Origin: Caulobacter sp. 17J80-11
GTDB lineage: Bacteria; Pseudomonadota; Alphaproteobacteria; Caulobacterales; Caulobacteraceae
Reading direction: 5' to 3'
Assembly: GCF_014349105.1 (NCBI RefSeq)
Contig: NZ_JACSJI010000015.1
Span: 33,997 to 97,996, forward strand
Length of the DNA stretch: 64,000 nucleotides
A program made the translations under genes and the position numbers. The notes below the pieces were generated by a model. That model made no database searches and was not told the DNA's origin. It saw only the letters and a list, made by a program, of their open reading frames with translations. Positions 42,068-51,356 of the stretch are shown piece after piece. Positions within the stretch are counted from its first letter, which is position 1; every line of letters starts with the position of its first letter.

Positions 42068-43210
42068 TCAGCCGTCTTCCGTATAGGTCAGCAACGTGAA
42101 GCCGGACAAAAGCGCTAACAGGGGCGGGGTCCAGCCCGCCAGGACCGCCGGCACGATCTCGGCCTTGCCGAGGGCGCCGCACAACTCGTTGAAAAAGAAG
42201 AACACAAATCCCAGCGCCACCCCGGATCCGGCCAACAGGGCCAGGCCGCCCAGCCGCATGAGACGCAGCGAAAAGGCCGCGCCCAGGATCGACATGGCGG
42301 CGAACAGGATCGGGGTCGCCAGCAACTGGTGGAATTTAAGCTTGTATGACGTGGCCGAGAAGCCCGCGCCTTCGATCCGCTGAATCACCCCCGGGAGCGC
42401 CCAGAACGGCACCGACTGGGGCTGGTCGAACTCCTGGTAGGCGGTGGACGGGTCCAGGGTCGAGGGGATCGACAGGGTGTCGTAGTAGACCGCCTGTTGG
42501 CCGGCGGCGGCCTCGCGCGCGCCGTACAGCTGCCAGAAGCCCGGGCGCAGCACCGCTTCGCGCGCCTCGATTCGGCGCTGGAAGTTCAGCCGGCCCTGGT
42601 TGTTGATGGTGTAGACGAACATCGACACGTCCTGCAGGCGGTCGCCGGGCGACTGGCGGCTGCGGGCGTGGATGACCACCTGGGTGCGCCCGTCGCCCTG
42701 GCGCAACCAGGTCTCGCCCGGCTGCTTGGCGGCCGGCAGGTAGTCGGAGGTGAGCGCCGCGCTCAGCCGCTCGAACCGGCCGTCCAGCCAGGACGCCGCC
42801 GGGTTCAGGGCCAGGATGGTCAGCACCCCGATCAGGAAGGCGGCGCCGGCGGCCGGGAAGATGAAGCGCCAGGCCGACACGCCGGCCGCGCGCATGGCGA
42901 TCAGCTCGCTGCGCCGGTTGAAGTTCACGAAGGCGGCCAGCACGCCGAACAGGAAGCTGAACGGCAACAGCAGCAGGATGACGTTCGGCGACTTCATCAG
43001 CGTCAGGCCGAACACGTCCAGCGCCGAGGTCTGCGAGCGCACGCCGACCGTGCGCGAGATTTCGACGAAGTCGATCAGCATGATCACCGCGGCGAGAATC
43101 GCCAGGGCGCCGCCGACCGCGAACAGGGTGCGGCGCAGGACGTAGCGCTCGATGCGCGTCAGCCGCCGCTGGTAGTTCCGGAATACCCCGGGGAGCGAGT
43201 CGGACTTCAT
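42068..43210 (-). CDS. lptG: LPS export ABC transporter permease LptG
   Basis: A 380-residue YjgP/YjgQ-family permease with three N-terminal and three C-terminal membrane helices around a periplasmic beta-jellyroll. Marks are RIERYVLRRTLFAV, LLPFSFLFGVLAAFVNFNRR and ELIAMRAAGVSAWR. With LptF and the ATPase LptB it extracts LPS from the inner membrane. The ATG overlaps the lptF stop (ATGA). A much longer open frame upstream in the same register is only GC-driven. Confidence 0.94.
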   Translation of the reverse strand: MKSDSLPGVFRNYQRRLTRIERYVLRRTLFAVGGALAILAAVIMLIDFVEISRTVGVRSQTSALDVFGLTLMKSPNVILLLLPFSFLFGVLAAFVNFNRRSELIAMRAAGVSAWRFIFPAAGAAFLIGVLTILALNPAASWLDGRFERLSAALTSDYLPAAKQPGETWLRQGDGRTQVVIHARSRQSPGDRLQDVSMFVYTINNQGRLNFQRRIEAREAVLRPGFWQLYGAREAAAGQQAVYYDTLSIPSTLDPSTAYQEFDQPQSVPFWALPGVIQRIEGAGFSATSYKLKFHQLLATPILFAAMSILGAAFSLRLMRLGGLALLAGSGVALGFVFFFFNELCGALGKAEIVPAVLAGWTPPLLALLSGFTLLTYTEDG

Positions 43211-44340
43211 GAGGCGCTCGGCATCAGGGCGCCCTGATCGGACGCCACGGGAACGTAGCGGTTGACGCGCTGGCGGAACAGGGCGCGGAAGGCGAACCAA
43301 GCGGTCACCGCCGGCACCAGGTACTGGAGGATGTTCAGCCAGGCGCTGTCCTCGCAGGCGGCCAGGATGCCGAAGCCGACGATGCGGGTGACCGCGGCGA
43401 TGCCGGCGGCCCCGGCGATGCGCCGGCCGTAGCCCACCCGGCTGAAGCCGCCGCCGACCACGGCGGCCAGGGCCAGCGCCATGAAGGTGATGTTGTAGAG
43501 CGGCGCCGACAGGCGCGCGTGGCCCTCGGCCAGCAGTTTCAGCTGGTCGCGCTGCTCCCACTGGTCCTGCAGGTTGGGGAAGAACAGTTCGTGGAGCCAG
43601 CGGTCGGAGGTTTTGTACCGCAGGTAGATGTCGTTCTTCATGTACGGCGACAGGTCGAAGGCGTATTCGTCGAACGACAGGAAGTTCAGCACGCCGTTCT
43701 TGGCGAACTCCTGGCTCGACCCGTAGCGCATCAAGAGGACCGGCTTGCCCTCGTTCTTGGTGATGCGGCCCTCCTGGGCGGTGTAGACCGTCTGGCCGTC
43801 CGGGCCCGCCACGCTGATGAACAGGTTCTTCAGCAGGCCGTTCTGGTCGATGCTCTGGGTGTAGACCGTCAGTCCCTTGGACGCCTGGACGAACTCGCCC
43901 TCCTTCACCAGGGTGGCGGCCAGGTCGGTGCGCGCGGCGTAGAGCTGCTCGCGCATGGTGCGCGAGGCGAGCGGCTGGACCCAGATGTTGACCGCCAGAG
44001 CGATCAGGGCGGCGAACACGGCGATCCGGACAGCGGGCGAGATCACCCGCCAGCGGCTCATGCCGCCGGCGAAGCAGACCACGATCTCCTGTTCCGTGTG
44101 CAGACGGTTGAGCGAGAGCAGGGCGCCGACGAACACGCCGATCGGCAGAATCATCGTCATCAGCTGCGGCAGGGCCAGCGCCGTGACCTTGATCAGGATC
44201 CATGCGCTCTGGCCGCGCTCGACGATCAGGTCCAGGCCGCGCAGGCCCTGGCTGAGCAGCGCTACGGCCGCCAGAGCCGCCACCGCGGCCAGGATCGGGC
44301 CGAGGATCTGGCGGAACAGGTATCGCTCGATCAGGGTCAT
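43207..44340 (-). CDS. lptF: LPS export ABC transporter permease LptF
   Basis: A 377-residue partner of LptG with the family opening MTLIERYLFRQILGP, ILPIGVFVGALLSLNRL, and EIVVCFAGGMSRWRV before the periplasmic jellyroll. The start is the ATG that gives the conserved MTLIERYLFRQ. Divergent from pepA across 142 bp, which should hold both promoters. Confidence 0.94.
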   Translation of the reverse strand: MTLIERYLFRQILGPILAAVAALAAVALLSQGLRGLDLIVERGQSAWILIKVTALALPQLMTMILPIGVFVGALLSLNRLHTEQEIVVCFAGGMSRWRVISPAVRIAVFAALIALAVNIWVQPLASRTMREQLYAARTDLAATLVKEGEFVQASKGLTVYTQSIDQNGLLKNLFISVAGPDGQTVYTAQEGRITKNEGKPVLLMRYGSSQEFAKNGVLNFLSFDEYAFDLSPYMKNDIYLRYKTSDRWLHELFFPNLQDQWEQRDQLKLLAEGHARLSAPLYNITFMALALAAVVGGGFSRVGYGRRIAGAAGIAAVTRIVGFGILAACEDSAWLNILQYLVPAVTAWFAFRALFRQRVNRYVPVASDQGALMPSAS

Positions 44341-44482
44341 ATGGCGGGTGAAGGCGTTGCTGGCGCCCGAACGGGCAGGGATGTAATACACGCCCCCAGT
44401 CGCGGGGGACAACCGCGACGGCCAAGCTGTCCAGTTCGTGCGGCGCCCCTCTCCGCGCGGTCCCGTTGGAGTCCATAAGAAA

Positions 44483-45958
44483 ATGAAGATCGAGTTCGTC
44501 GGCGCGCCGTCGCCCTCCGCGGTCGTCGCGGTGCTGGTCAATGAAGGGCGGGAGCTCTCCGCGCCGGCGCAGGCCTACGACCAACGGAGCGGCGGGGCGC
44601 TGACCCGCGCGGTGGCCGGCGGCCGGTTCACCGGCGGCAAGGCCTCCTCGCTGGCCCTGGTCGCGCCGCACGGCCTCGAGGCCCCGCAGCTGGTCGCCGT
44701 CGGCGCCGGCGCGAAGGACAAGTTCGACGATCTGGCGCTGGAAGGCGCGGCCGGCCACGCCTACCACTCGGTCAAGCTGTCGGGTCACGACACCTTGGCG
44801 CTCGATCTGTCCGACCGCAGCGCGGCCGACGCCGCCCGCGCGGCCTTCGCGATTCGCCTGGCCGCCTATCGCTTCGACAAGTACCGCACGACCGAGAAGC
44901 CCGAGCGCAAGCCGTCGATCGCGACCGTTCAGATCGTGACCGCCGATCCGGCCGCCGCCCAGGCCGCCTTCGCGCCGCTTGCGGCGATCGCCGAGGGCGT
45001 GCTGTTCGCCCGCGACCTGGTTTCCGAAGTTCCCAACGTGCTTTACCCGGCCGAGTTCGCGCGCCGCTGCAAGGCGCTGGAGCCGCTCGGCCTGCAGGTC
45101 GAGGTGCTGGGCGAAGCCGAAATGACCAAGCTCGGCATGAACACCCTGCTGGCCGTCGGCCAGGGCAGCGCCAAGGAAAGCCAGCTGGTGGTCATGCGCT
45201 GGAACGGCGCGGCCGATAAGGACGCCCAGCCGATCGCCTTCGTCGGCAAGGGCGTGACCTTCGACACCGGCGGCATCTCCATCAAGCCCGCCGAGGGCAT
45301 GGAGGAGATGAAGTTCGACATGGGCGGCGCCGCCGCCGTCGCAGGGCTGATGCACGCCCTGGCCGGCCGCAAGGCCAAGGTCAACGCGGTCGGCGTCCTG
45401 GGCCTGGTCGAGAACATGCCCGACGGCGACGCCCAGCGTCCGGGCGACGTCGTCAAGTCGATGTCGGGCCAGACCGTCGAGATCATCAACACCGACGCCG
45501 AGGGCCGCCTCGTTCTGGCCGACGCCCTCTGGTACACCCAGGAGCGCTTCAAGCCGAAGTTCATGGTCGACCTGGCCACCCTGACCGGGGCCATGATCAT
45601 TTCGCTGGGCCTCGATTACGCAGGTATTTTCGCCAATGACGACGACCTCGCCGCGGCGCTGGCCGCCGGCTCGGCCGAGGTCGGTGAGAACACCTGGCGG
45701 CTGCCGCTGCCGGCCCAGTACGAGAAGCAGATCGAGAGCGCCTGCGCCGACATGAAGAACACCGGCGGGCGTCCGGCCGGCTCGATCACCGCCGCCCTGT
45801 TCCTGCAGAAGTTCACCAACGGCGTGCCGTGGGCGCACATCGACATCGCCCCGACCGCCTGGAAGAAGGACTCCAAGGTCGCGACCGTGCCGGACGGCGC
45901 TTCGGGCTTCGGCGTGCGCCTGCTCGACCGTATGGTGGCCGCCAAGTACGAGGGCTGA
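44483..45958 (+). CDS. pepA: Leucyl aminopeptidase (M17)
   Basis: A 491-residue di-zinc aminopeptidase. The catalytic domain shows FVGKGVTFDTGGISIKP with metal-binding Lys and Asp, FDMGGAAAV and the M17 signature NTDAEGRL at 336-343. In some bacteria PepA also binds DNA. ATG start MKIEFVGAPS chosen over upstream open codons. It lies 5 bp before holC, and pepA-holC is a conserved pair. Confidence 0.96.
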   Translation: MKIEFVGAPSPSAVVAVLVNEGRELSAPAQAYDQRSGGALTRAVAGGRFTGGKASSLALVAPHGLEAPQLVAVGAGAKDKFDDLALEGAAGHAYHSVKLSGHDTLALDLSDRSAADAARAAFAIRLAAYRFDKYRTTEKPERKPSIATVQIVTADPAAAQAAFAPLAAIAEGVLFARDLVSEVPNVLYPAEFARRCKALEPLGLQVEVLGEAEMTKLGMNTLLAVGQGSAKESQLVVMRWNGAADKDAQPIAFVGKGVTFDTGGISIKPAEGMEEMKFDMGGAAAVAGLMHALAGRKAKVNAVGVLGLVENMPDGDAQRPGDVVKSMSGQTVEIINTDAEGRLVLADALWYTQERFKPKFMVDLATLTGAMIISLGLDYAGIFANDDDLAAALAAGSAEVGENTWRLPLPAQYEKQIESACADMKNTGGRPAGSITAALFLQKFTNGVPWAHIDIAPTAWKKDSKVATVPDGASGFGVRLLDRMVAAKYEG

Positions 45959-45963
45959 TCTGG

Positions 45964-46425
45964 ATGACGGGCGGGGCCTGCGAGGTCTGGTTCTATCACC
46001 TTGAGCGCACGGCGCTCGACCAGGCCCTGCCCGAACTCCTGGAGAAGACGCTGGCGCGCGGGTGGCGCGCCCTGGTGCGCACGGTCGGCGCCGAGCGGGT
46101 CGAGCATCTCGATTCGCACCTGTGGACCTGGCGCGAGGACGCCTTCCTGCCGCACGGCGTGGCCGGCGAGGACGAAGCCCCGCGCCAGCCCGTGCTGCTG
46201 ACCACCGCCATGGACAATCCGAACGGCGCCCACGCCCTGTTTCTCGTCGACGGAGCCGAGGCGGGACCATTGGAGGGCTTCGCGCGTTGCGTCGTCATGT
46301 TCGACGGCCGCGACGAGCAGGCTTTGGCCGACGCCCGGCAGCGTTGGAAGGTGTTCAAGTCCGAAGGGCTGCCGGTGTCCTACTGGCGCCAGAGCGAGCA
46401 GGGGAGGTGGGAGAAGCAGGCATGA
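45964..46425 (+). CDS. holC: DNA polymerase III subunit chi
   Basis: A 153-residue HolC protein (EVWFYHLERTALDQALPELL, DSHLWTWREDAFLPHG, FDGRDEQALADARQRWK). Chi links the clamp loader to single-stranded DNA binding protein. Its stop overlaps the first of three small lipoprotein genes (ATGA). Confidence 0.94.
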   Translation: MTGGACEVWFYHLERTALDQALPELLEKTLARGWRALVRTVGAERVEHLDSHLWTWREDAFLPHGVAGEDEAPRQPVLLTTAMDNPNGAHALFLVDGAEAGPLEGFARCVVMFDGRDEQALADARQRWKVFKSEGLPVSYWRQSEQGRWEKQA

Positions 46426-46751
46426 CGCGCGCGACCCTCGCCGCCCTCGTCCTGGCCCTCGGGGCCGCTTCCTGTTCGCCTCCCGCCAAGCCCGAACCGC
46501 TGCCCGCGGTCGCGCCGCCGCCGCATCCGCCGACGTTCGTTTCCGCGCCTCGCGGCCCCGATCAATGCGGCGCTCAGGCGTTGCAGTACCTCGTCGGGAA
46601 ACCCAAGACCGAGATTCCGGTTCCGGTGGATGTCGACAACCGCCGGGTGGCCTGCACCACCTGTCCGATCACCGAGGAATACGTGCCCAAGCGGCTGAAC
46701 ATCTTCTTCGACCAGAGCTCCGGATTGGTCACCGAAGTGCGCTGCGGCTGA
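46422..46751 (+). CDS. I78-like peptidase-inhibitor-family lipoprotein, copy 1
   Basis: A 109-residue protein with lipobox GAASC at about Cys18, a Pro-rich linker, and a domain QCGAQALQYLVGKPKTEIP ... KRLNIFFDQ ... VTEVRCG that matches the Inhibitor_I78 pattern (L-V-G-K, RLNI, final CG). A CTTC pair sits just before the RLNI strand. I78 members inhibit serine peptidases, but I have no proof of that here. Its start overlaps holC by 4 bp. First of three tandem paralogues. Confidence 0.75.
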   Translation: MTRATLAALVLALGAASCSPPAKPEPLPAVAPPPHPPTFVSAPRGPDQCGAQALQYLVGKPKTEIPVPVDVDNRRVACTTCPITEEYVPKRLNIFFDQSSGLVTEVRCG

Positions 46752-47065
46752 TGCGGGAGCGCGCCCTGACCCGTCTGGTCGTCGTCCTGGCGCTCGCGGC
46801 TGCGGCTTCGGCCTGCTCGCGCGGCGGGGAGGGCGGGCCCCAGCAGTCGCCGAGCGCCCCCGCCGGCGCCGACGACCTGTGCGGGGCCGACGATCTCCAG
46901 TGGCTGGTCGGCCGTCTGCGGACCATGGCTCCGGTCACCGCCGACATGTCGCGACGCCGGATCACCTGCACGACCTGCCCGGCCCCGGCCGAGTACGATC
47001 CCGCGCGGGTCAACGTGCTGTATGATCTGAAGAGCGGCGTGGTGAAGGAAGTCCGCTGCGGCTGA
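46751..47065 (+). CDS. I78-like lipoprotein, copy 2
   Basis: A 104-residue paralogue with lipobox ASAC, then LCGADDLQWLVGRLRTMAP, a CTTCPAP segment, YDPARVNVLYD and a final VRCG. The order of the four domain Cys is the same as in copy 1. Its ATG overlaps the previous stop by one base (TGATG). It lacks the strict RLNI (RVNV instead). Confidence 0.72.
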   Translation: MRERALTRLVVVLALAAAASACSRGGEGGPQQSPSAPAGADDLCGADDLQWLVGRLRTMAPVTADMSRRRITCTTCPAPAEYDPARVNVLYDLKSGVVKEVRCG

Positions 47066-47081
47066 CCAGGAGGCTCCGTCG

Positions 47082-47366
47082 ATGAAGCTTGTCGCCCTCG
47101 CGTTTTCCGCCGCCGTTCTGGGGGCCTGCGCCGCCCCGCCCGCCGAAGGCCCGGCCACGCCCGCCCCGGGCGAGAACCAGTGCCATGCGTCCGACTACCA
47201 GAACCTGATCGGGCGTCAGAAGTCGCAGATTCCGGCCAAGCCGGCCGGCGCGACCTGGCGGGTGGTCTGCAGCACCTGCGCCATGACCATGGACTACAAC
47301 CCCGAGCGGCTGAACATCGTCTACGACGAGACCACCGGCGTGGTGACCAAGGTCAGCTGCGGGTGA
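47082..47366 (+). CDS. I78-like lipoprotein, copy 3
   Basis: A 94-residue paralogue with lipobox LGAC (Cys16), QCHASDYQNLIGRQKSQIP, CSTCAMTMDYNPERLNIVYD and final VSCG. This copy is closest to the I78 consensus (T-x-D-Y-x-P-x-R-L-N-I). AGGAGG lies about 8 bp upstream. It ends in a hairpin shared with the convergent ABC-F gene. Confidence 0.78.
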   Translation: MKLVALAFSAAVLGACAAPPAEGPATPAPGENQCHASDYQNLIGRQKSQIPAKPAGATWRVVCSTCAMTMDYNPERLNIVYDETTGVVTKVSCG

Positions 47367-47386
47367 GCGGGCGTCAGACGCCCGCT
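47366..47386. terminator. Hairpin shared by convergent I78 copy 3 and ABC-F genes
   Basis: Nine-base-pair perfect inverted repeat AGCGGGCGT / ACGCCCGCT with a CAG loop. The ABC-F stop codon overlaps the loop (47374-47376). No T run on either side, so any termination would be structural or Rho-assisted. Confidence 0.5.
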
Positions 47387-49263
47387 TCGGCCTTGGCGGC
47401 CTCGTAGGCTTCGGCCGCCTCCATCCATTCGGCTTCGGCGGCGGCCAGCCCGTCCTCGGCGCGGGCGCGCTCGCGGCCCAGCTCGGCGGCCTTGGCGGCG
47501 TTCTTAGCGAACAGGGCCGGGTCGGACAGCTGTTCGTTCAGGCGGTTGATCTGGGCGGTGAAGGTTTCCATCCGCTTTTCAATCGCTTCGACCTTCTTCT
47601 TGAGCGGCGCGATGCGCGCGCGCGCCTCCGCCGCGGCGCGCCGCTGGTCGACCTTCGACACCACCGCGGCCTTGGGCTCGGCGGCTTCTGAGGCGGCCTG
47701 CTTCGCGCGCTCCAGCACAAAGCGGGCGTAGTCGTCCATGTCGCCGTCGAACGGCTTCACCGCGCCGTCGGCGGTCAGCCACAGCCGGTCGGCGACCAGC
47801 TCCATCAGCGAGCGGTCGTGGGTGATGATCACCACCGCGCCCTCGTAGTCGTTCAGCGCGTCCAGCAGGGCGCGGCGGCTGTCGATGTCGAGGTGGTTGG
47901 TCGGTTCGTCGAGGATCAGCAGGTGGGGGGCGTCCATCGCCACCATGTTGAGCAGCAGGCGCGCCCGCTCGCCCCCCGACAGGTTGGCGGCCGTGGTCTC
48001 GGCCCGGCCGGCGTCGAAGCCCCATTGCCCCAGCTTGGAGCGCCGCTGGGTCTCGGTCGCCTCCGGCAGGGCGCGGCGGACGATGTCGAGCGGCGTCTCT
48101 TTCGGATCCAGCGCCTCGATCTGGTGCTGGTGGAACCAGCCCACCTTCAGCCGCCGGTCCTTCCACACCTCGCCGCCGATCGGCTCCAGGGCCCCGGCCA
48201 GCAGCTTGGCGAAGGTCGACTTGCCCGCGCCGTTTACCCCCAGCAGGCCGATGCGGTCGTCGAGATTCAGGCGCAGGGTCAGGTTCCGCAGGATCGGCTT
48301 GCCGTCGTAGCCGACCGAGGCGGCTTCCATGCGCACCACCGGCGGGGCCAGCGGCTTTTCCGGCGAGGGCAGGACGAAGGGGGCGACCCGATCCTCGACC
48401 ACGGCGGCGATCGGCTGCAGCTTCTCAAGGCGCTTCAGGCGCGATTGGGCCTGGCTGGCCTTGGACGCCTTGGCGCGGAAGCGGTCGACGAAGGACTGCA
48501 GGTGGGCCCGCTCGGCCTCCTGCTTCACGCGCGCGGCTTCCTGGAGGCGCAGCTTCTCGGCCCGCTGGCGTTCGAACTGGTCGTAGCCGCCCTGGTAGAA
48601 GTCCAGCTTGCCATCGCGCAGGTGGATGATGGCCTGCACCGAATTGTTCAGCAGCTCGCGGTCGTGGCTGATGACCAGCGCCGCGTTCGGATAACGCTTC
48701 AGCCGCGCCTCCAGCCACAGCGCCCCTTCCAGGTCGAGATAGTTGGTCGGTTCGTCCAGCAGCAGCAGGTCGGGCTCGGCCAGCAGCGCGCCGGCCAGGG
48801 TCGCGCGCATGCGCCAACCGCCGGAGAAGTCGGACATCGGCCGCGACAGGTCCGCGTTGGTGAAGCCCAGGCCGTTGAGGATTTCCGCCGCCCGGGCCGG
48901 GGCCCGGTCCGCGCCGATGGCGTAGAGGTCGGCGTGCAGTTCGGCCTGGCGCTCGGGCGGGGCGGTCTCGACCTCGGCCAGCAGGCGCGCGCGGCGGGTG
49001 TCCAGCGCCAGCACCGCGTCCAGCAGCAGGGTGGGCGAGGAGGCCACCTCCTGGTCGACGGTGGCGATCCGCCAGCCGCGCGGGGTGAGGATGTCGCCGC
49101 CGCCGGCCGAGTGCTCGCCCAGGATCAGCTTGAACAGGGTCGACTTGCCCACGCCGTTGCGGCCGACAAGGCCGGCCTTCAGGCCCGGCGGAATAGTCAC
49201 GCTGGCGCTGTCGAGGAAGCGGCGTCCCCAGGCGTCGAAGGTCAGGTCTTTGATCTGCAGCAT
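47374..49263 (-). CDS. ABC-F family ATPase
   Basis: A 629-residue soluble protein with two ABC domains and no membrane segments. Walker A sites GRNGVGKST and GVNGAGKST, signature FSGGW and LSGGERARL, and two LDEPTN(Y/H)LD Walker B sites are visible. A charged linker (about 240-300) joins the domains, and a C-terminal coiled coil ([20 protein letters not shown]) follows. ABC-F proteins act on the ribosome; this one is closest in layout to YheS/Uup types. The ATG start MLQIKDLTF is at the conserved first strand. Confidence 0.92.
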   Translation of the reverse strand: MLQIKDLTFDAWGRRFLDSASVTIPPGLKAGLVGRNGVGKSTLFKLILGEHSAGGGDILTPRGWRIATVDQEVASSPTLLLDAVLALDTRRARLLAEVETAPPERQAELHADLYAIGADRAPARAAEILNGLGFTNADLSRPMSDFSGGWRMRATLAGALLAEPDLLLLDEPTNYLDLEGALWLEARLKRYPNAALVISHDRELLNNSVQAIIHLRDGKLDFYQGGYDQFERQRAEKLRLQEAARVKQEAERAHLQSFVDRFRAKASKASQAQSRLKRLEKLQPIAAVVEDRVAPFVLPSPEKPLAPPVVRMEAASVGYDGKPILRNLTLRLNLDDRIGLLGVNGAGKSTFAKLLAGALEPIGGEVWKDRRLKVGWFHQHQIEALDPKETPLDIVRRALPEATETQRRSKLGQWGFDAGRAETTAANLSGGERARLLLNMVAMDAPHLLILDEPTNHLDIDSRRALLDALNDYEGAVVIITHDRSLMELVADRLWLTADGAVKPFDGDMDDYARFVLERAKQAASEAAEPKAAVVSKVDQRRAAAEARARIAPLKKKVEAIEKRMETFTAQINRLNEQLSDPALFAKNAAKAAELGRERARAEDGLAAAEAEWMEAAEAYEAAKAEAGV

Positions 49264-49362
49264 GGGGACGGACGCACGAGGTTGGGCGGGCGGGTTGCAT
49301 AGCGCCCGAGCGAGGCGCCGCGAAGGCCGCGAGAAGGTTTTGCGACGCCGCGTCGCCCGGTG

Positions 49363-49391
49363 TTGGCGAGACGCAGGCGCGCCGCTATAAG
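49363..49391 (+). promoter_or_regulatory. Probable ndk promoter
   Basis: TTGGCG, 15 bp spacer, GCTATAAG: one mismatch from TTGACG and a near-perfect Caulobacter-type -10. Predicted start about 30 bp before the ndk ATG. Confidence 0.6.
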
Positions 49392-49427
49392 CCCGCGACC
49401 TTTCAAACACCAACTTTCGTGTGTGAC

Positions 49428-49847
49428 ATGACCGAACGCACCTTCAGCATCATCAAGCCGGACGCCACCGAGCGGAACCTGACCGGCAAGATCAACGCCG
49501 TCATCGAAGACGCCGGCCTGCGCATCGTCGCCCAGCGCCGCGTCCGCCTGAGCCAGGCTCAGGCCGAAAAGTTCTACGAGATCCACAAGGAGCGTCCGTT
49601 CTTCGGCGAGCTGGTCAGCACCATGACCTCGGCGCCGGTCGTCGTGCAGGTGCTGGAAGGCGACAACGCCGTGGCCCGCTATCGCGAAGTCATGGGCGCC
49701 ACCAACCCGGACAACGCCGCCGAAGGCACCATCCGCAAGCTGTTCGCCAAGAACGTCGGCGAGAACTCGGTGCACGGCTCGGACAGCCTGGACAACGCCA
49801 AGATCGAGATCGCCCAGTTCTTCACCGACGCCGACATCGTCGGCTGA
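49428..49847 (+). CDS. ndk: Nucleoside diphosphate kinase
   Basis: A 139-residue enzyme that balances NTP pools. [15 protein letters not shown] at the N-terminus and the phospho-His116 in ENSVHGSDS are typical. The ATG of MTERTFS is chosen although the ribosome binding site is weak. Followed by a strong terminator. Confidence 0.98.
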   Translation: MTERTFSIIKPDATERNLTGKINAVIEDAGLRIVAQRRVRLSQAQAEKFYEIHKERPFFGELVSTMTSAPVVVQVLEGDNAVARYREVMGATNPDNAAEGTIRKLFAKNVGENSVHGSDSLDNAKIEIAQFFTDADIVG

Positions 49848-49891
49848 GGTTGAGCTGAGCCGCCCGGCCACGCCGGGCCTCGGACAGGAAG

Positions 49892-49922
49892 ACGGCGCCG
49901 GTGCGAACCGGCGCCGTTTTTG
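49892..49922 (+). terminator. Rho-independent terminator after ndk
   Basis: Eleven-base-pair perfect stem ACGGCGCCGGT / ACCGGCGCCGT with a GCGA loop, then TTTTTG. Confidence 0.92.
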
Positions 49923-50042
49923 TTTGTCCGCAGCTTTGCGGGTGCGGCCGATAGCGGCGCCGTTCGCCTTTTCCGTTCAGCGACCGTTCAAGCTTGGCTA
50001 TCGATTTTCCCCTGTGACGCGAGTTTCGTAGGGGAGTTCTCC

Positions 50043-50255
50043 ATGAAGAAGACGACGGTGATGGTGGCTGCGGTGCTGGGCGCCTCGGCCATGCTGAGCG
50101 GCTGCGGACACACGCTGGAGCAGCGGGCGGCGACGGGCGCGCTCGGCGGCGCGGTCGTGGGCGCGGTGCTGGGCGGCGGCATCCTGCCGGGCGCCGTGGT
50201 CGGCGGCATCGGCGGCGTGCTGGTGCACCAGTGCAAGAAGTCCGGCGACTGCTGA
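50043..50255 (+). CDS. Glycine-zipper lipoprotein, copy 1
   Basis: A 70-residue lipoprotein: signal and lipobox MLSGC (Cys21), LEQRAATGALGGAVVGAVLG with glycine-zipper spacing, a hydrophobic GAVVGGIGGVLV, then a tail CKKSGDC. Such Gly-x3-Gly segments insert in or span membranes. GGGGAG lies 8 bp before the ATG. It has a close paralogue 143 bp downstream. Function unknown. Confidence 0.78.
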   Translation: MKKTTVMVAAVLGASAMLSGCGHTLEQRAATGALGGAVVGAVLGGGILPGAVVGGIGGVLVHQCKKSGDC

Positions 50256-50284
50256 GGCCTTCGCTTCACTGTTCTTGACGTCTG

Positions 50285-50313
50285 CGGCGTCGGCCTTCGG
50301 CCGGCGCCGTTTT
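50285..50313 (+). terminator. Rho-independent terminator after glycine-zipper copy 1
   Basis: Eleven-base-pair stem CGGCGTCGGCC / GGCCGGCGCCG (one G-U) with a TTC loop, then TTTTC. Separates the two paralogues into independent transcripts. Confidence 0.85.
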
Positions 50314-50397
50314 CGTTTCCCAATCGGGTGAAACCATCGTTTCAGCGGTACGTTTTTTCATTTCCAGTGAAGCCGTTACAGCGGCAAATGAACAGGG

Positions 50398-50622
50398 ATG
50401 GTGAGCGTGAAACGAGTTGCTACGGCTGTTTCGATTGCGGGGGCGGTGGCGTTTCTGGCGGCCTGCGGAACCACGACGGAGCAGCGCGTGGCCACCGGCG
50501 CTCTGGGTGGCGCGGGCGTCGGCGCGTTGGCCGGCGGCGGCAAGGGCGCGCTGATCGGCGGGGCCGCGGGCGCGGTCGGCGGCGCGATCGTCAGCGACTG
50601 CAAGAAGAAGGGCAAGTGCTGA
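50398..50622 (+). CDS. Glycine-zipper lipoprotein, copy 2
   Basis: A 74-residue paralogue of the preceding gene: lipobox LAAC, TTEQRVATGALGGAGVGALA, GGKGALIGGAAGAVGGAIV and a tail CKKKGKC. The start may be the ATG at 50398 or the in-frame GTG three codons later. The two copies share EQR-A-TGALGGA and the C-K-K-x-G-x-C ending. Confidence 0.76.
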   Translation: MVSVKRVATAVSIAGAVAFLAACGTTTEQRVATGALGGAGVGALAGGGKGALIGGAAGAVGGAIVSDCKKKGKC

Positions 50623-50738
50623 CGTGCTAGGGCGCGCGCCCGGCGCCTCGGCGCGGGCGTTCCTCCCGGGGCAGGCGAGCTCGGTCGCCGAGCTCTCGGA
50701 TTTTCTTTGGAAATCGCGCCGCGGGCCGCCGCCCGCCT

Positions 50739-51356
50739 TCAGTAGCTGAACAGCGCCGCCGGCGTGGCTTCGGAACCGGAAGCTCGACCGGTCAGCGCCG
50801 CCAGGCAAGCGGGGTAGAGCCGGTGTTCGGCCTCGAGCACGCGCGCGGCCAGGCTCTCGGCGTCATCGCCCGCAAGAACGGGCACGGCGGCCTGGCCCAG
50901 GATCGGGCCTTCGTCCACGCCTTCGCTGACCAGGTGCACGGTGCAGCCGTGAATCTTCACACCTGCTTCCAGCGCCCGGCGATGGGTGTCCAGGCCTGGA
51001 AAGGCGGGCAGCAGCGACGGGTGGACGTTCAGCATCCGCCCGGCCCAGGCCCCCACGAACCAGGGGGTCAGCACCCGCATGTAGCCGGCCAGGGCCACGA
51101 ACTCGACCCCGCGCTCGGCCAGGGCCGCGTGCATGGCGCGCTCGTGCGCCTCGCGGTCCGGCCCGAACGGGCGATGGTCCACGACCAGCGGCTCGACGCC
51201 GTACTCGGCCGCGACGGCCAGGCCGCCGGCGTCCGCACGGTTGGAGACGACCACGGCGATCTCGGCCGGGTAGGTGGGATCGCGCGCGGCCTCCAGCAGC
51301 GCCTTGAGATTGGAGCCGCGTCCGGAAATCAGGACGCCGACCTTGGTGCGGCTCAT
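50739..51356 (-). CDS. purN: Phosphoribosylglycinamide formyltransferase
   Basis: A 205-residue folate-dependent GAR transformylase (third step of purine synthesis). Phosphate-binding [10 protein letters not shown], catalytic [17 protein letters not shown] and [15 protein letters not shown] are present. Its ATG overlaps the purM stop by 4 bp. Confidence 0.96.
   Translation of the reverse strand: MSRTKVGVLISGRGSNLKALLEAARDPTYPAEIAVVVSNRADAGGLAVAAEYGVEPLVVDHRPFGPDREAHERAMHAALAERGVEFVALAGYMRVLTPWFVGAWAGRMLNVHPSLLPAFPGLDTHRRALEAGVKIHGCTVHLVSEGVDEGPILGQAAVPVLAGDDAESLAARVLEAEHRLYPACLAALTGRASGSEATPAALFSY

Noticed and set aside
39751..42099. 782-codon plus-strand frame antisense to lptD
   Set aside because: Typical Val/Asp/Arg/His-rich shadow translation. 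LptD on the other strand has signal peptide, domains and neighbours.
42068..46270. 1,400-codon minus-strand open frame that includes LptG at its end
   Set aside because: Only the last 380 residues are a real protein (LptG). The upstream part is the GC-driven shadow of lptF, pepA and holC.
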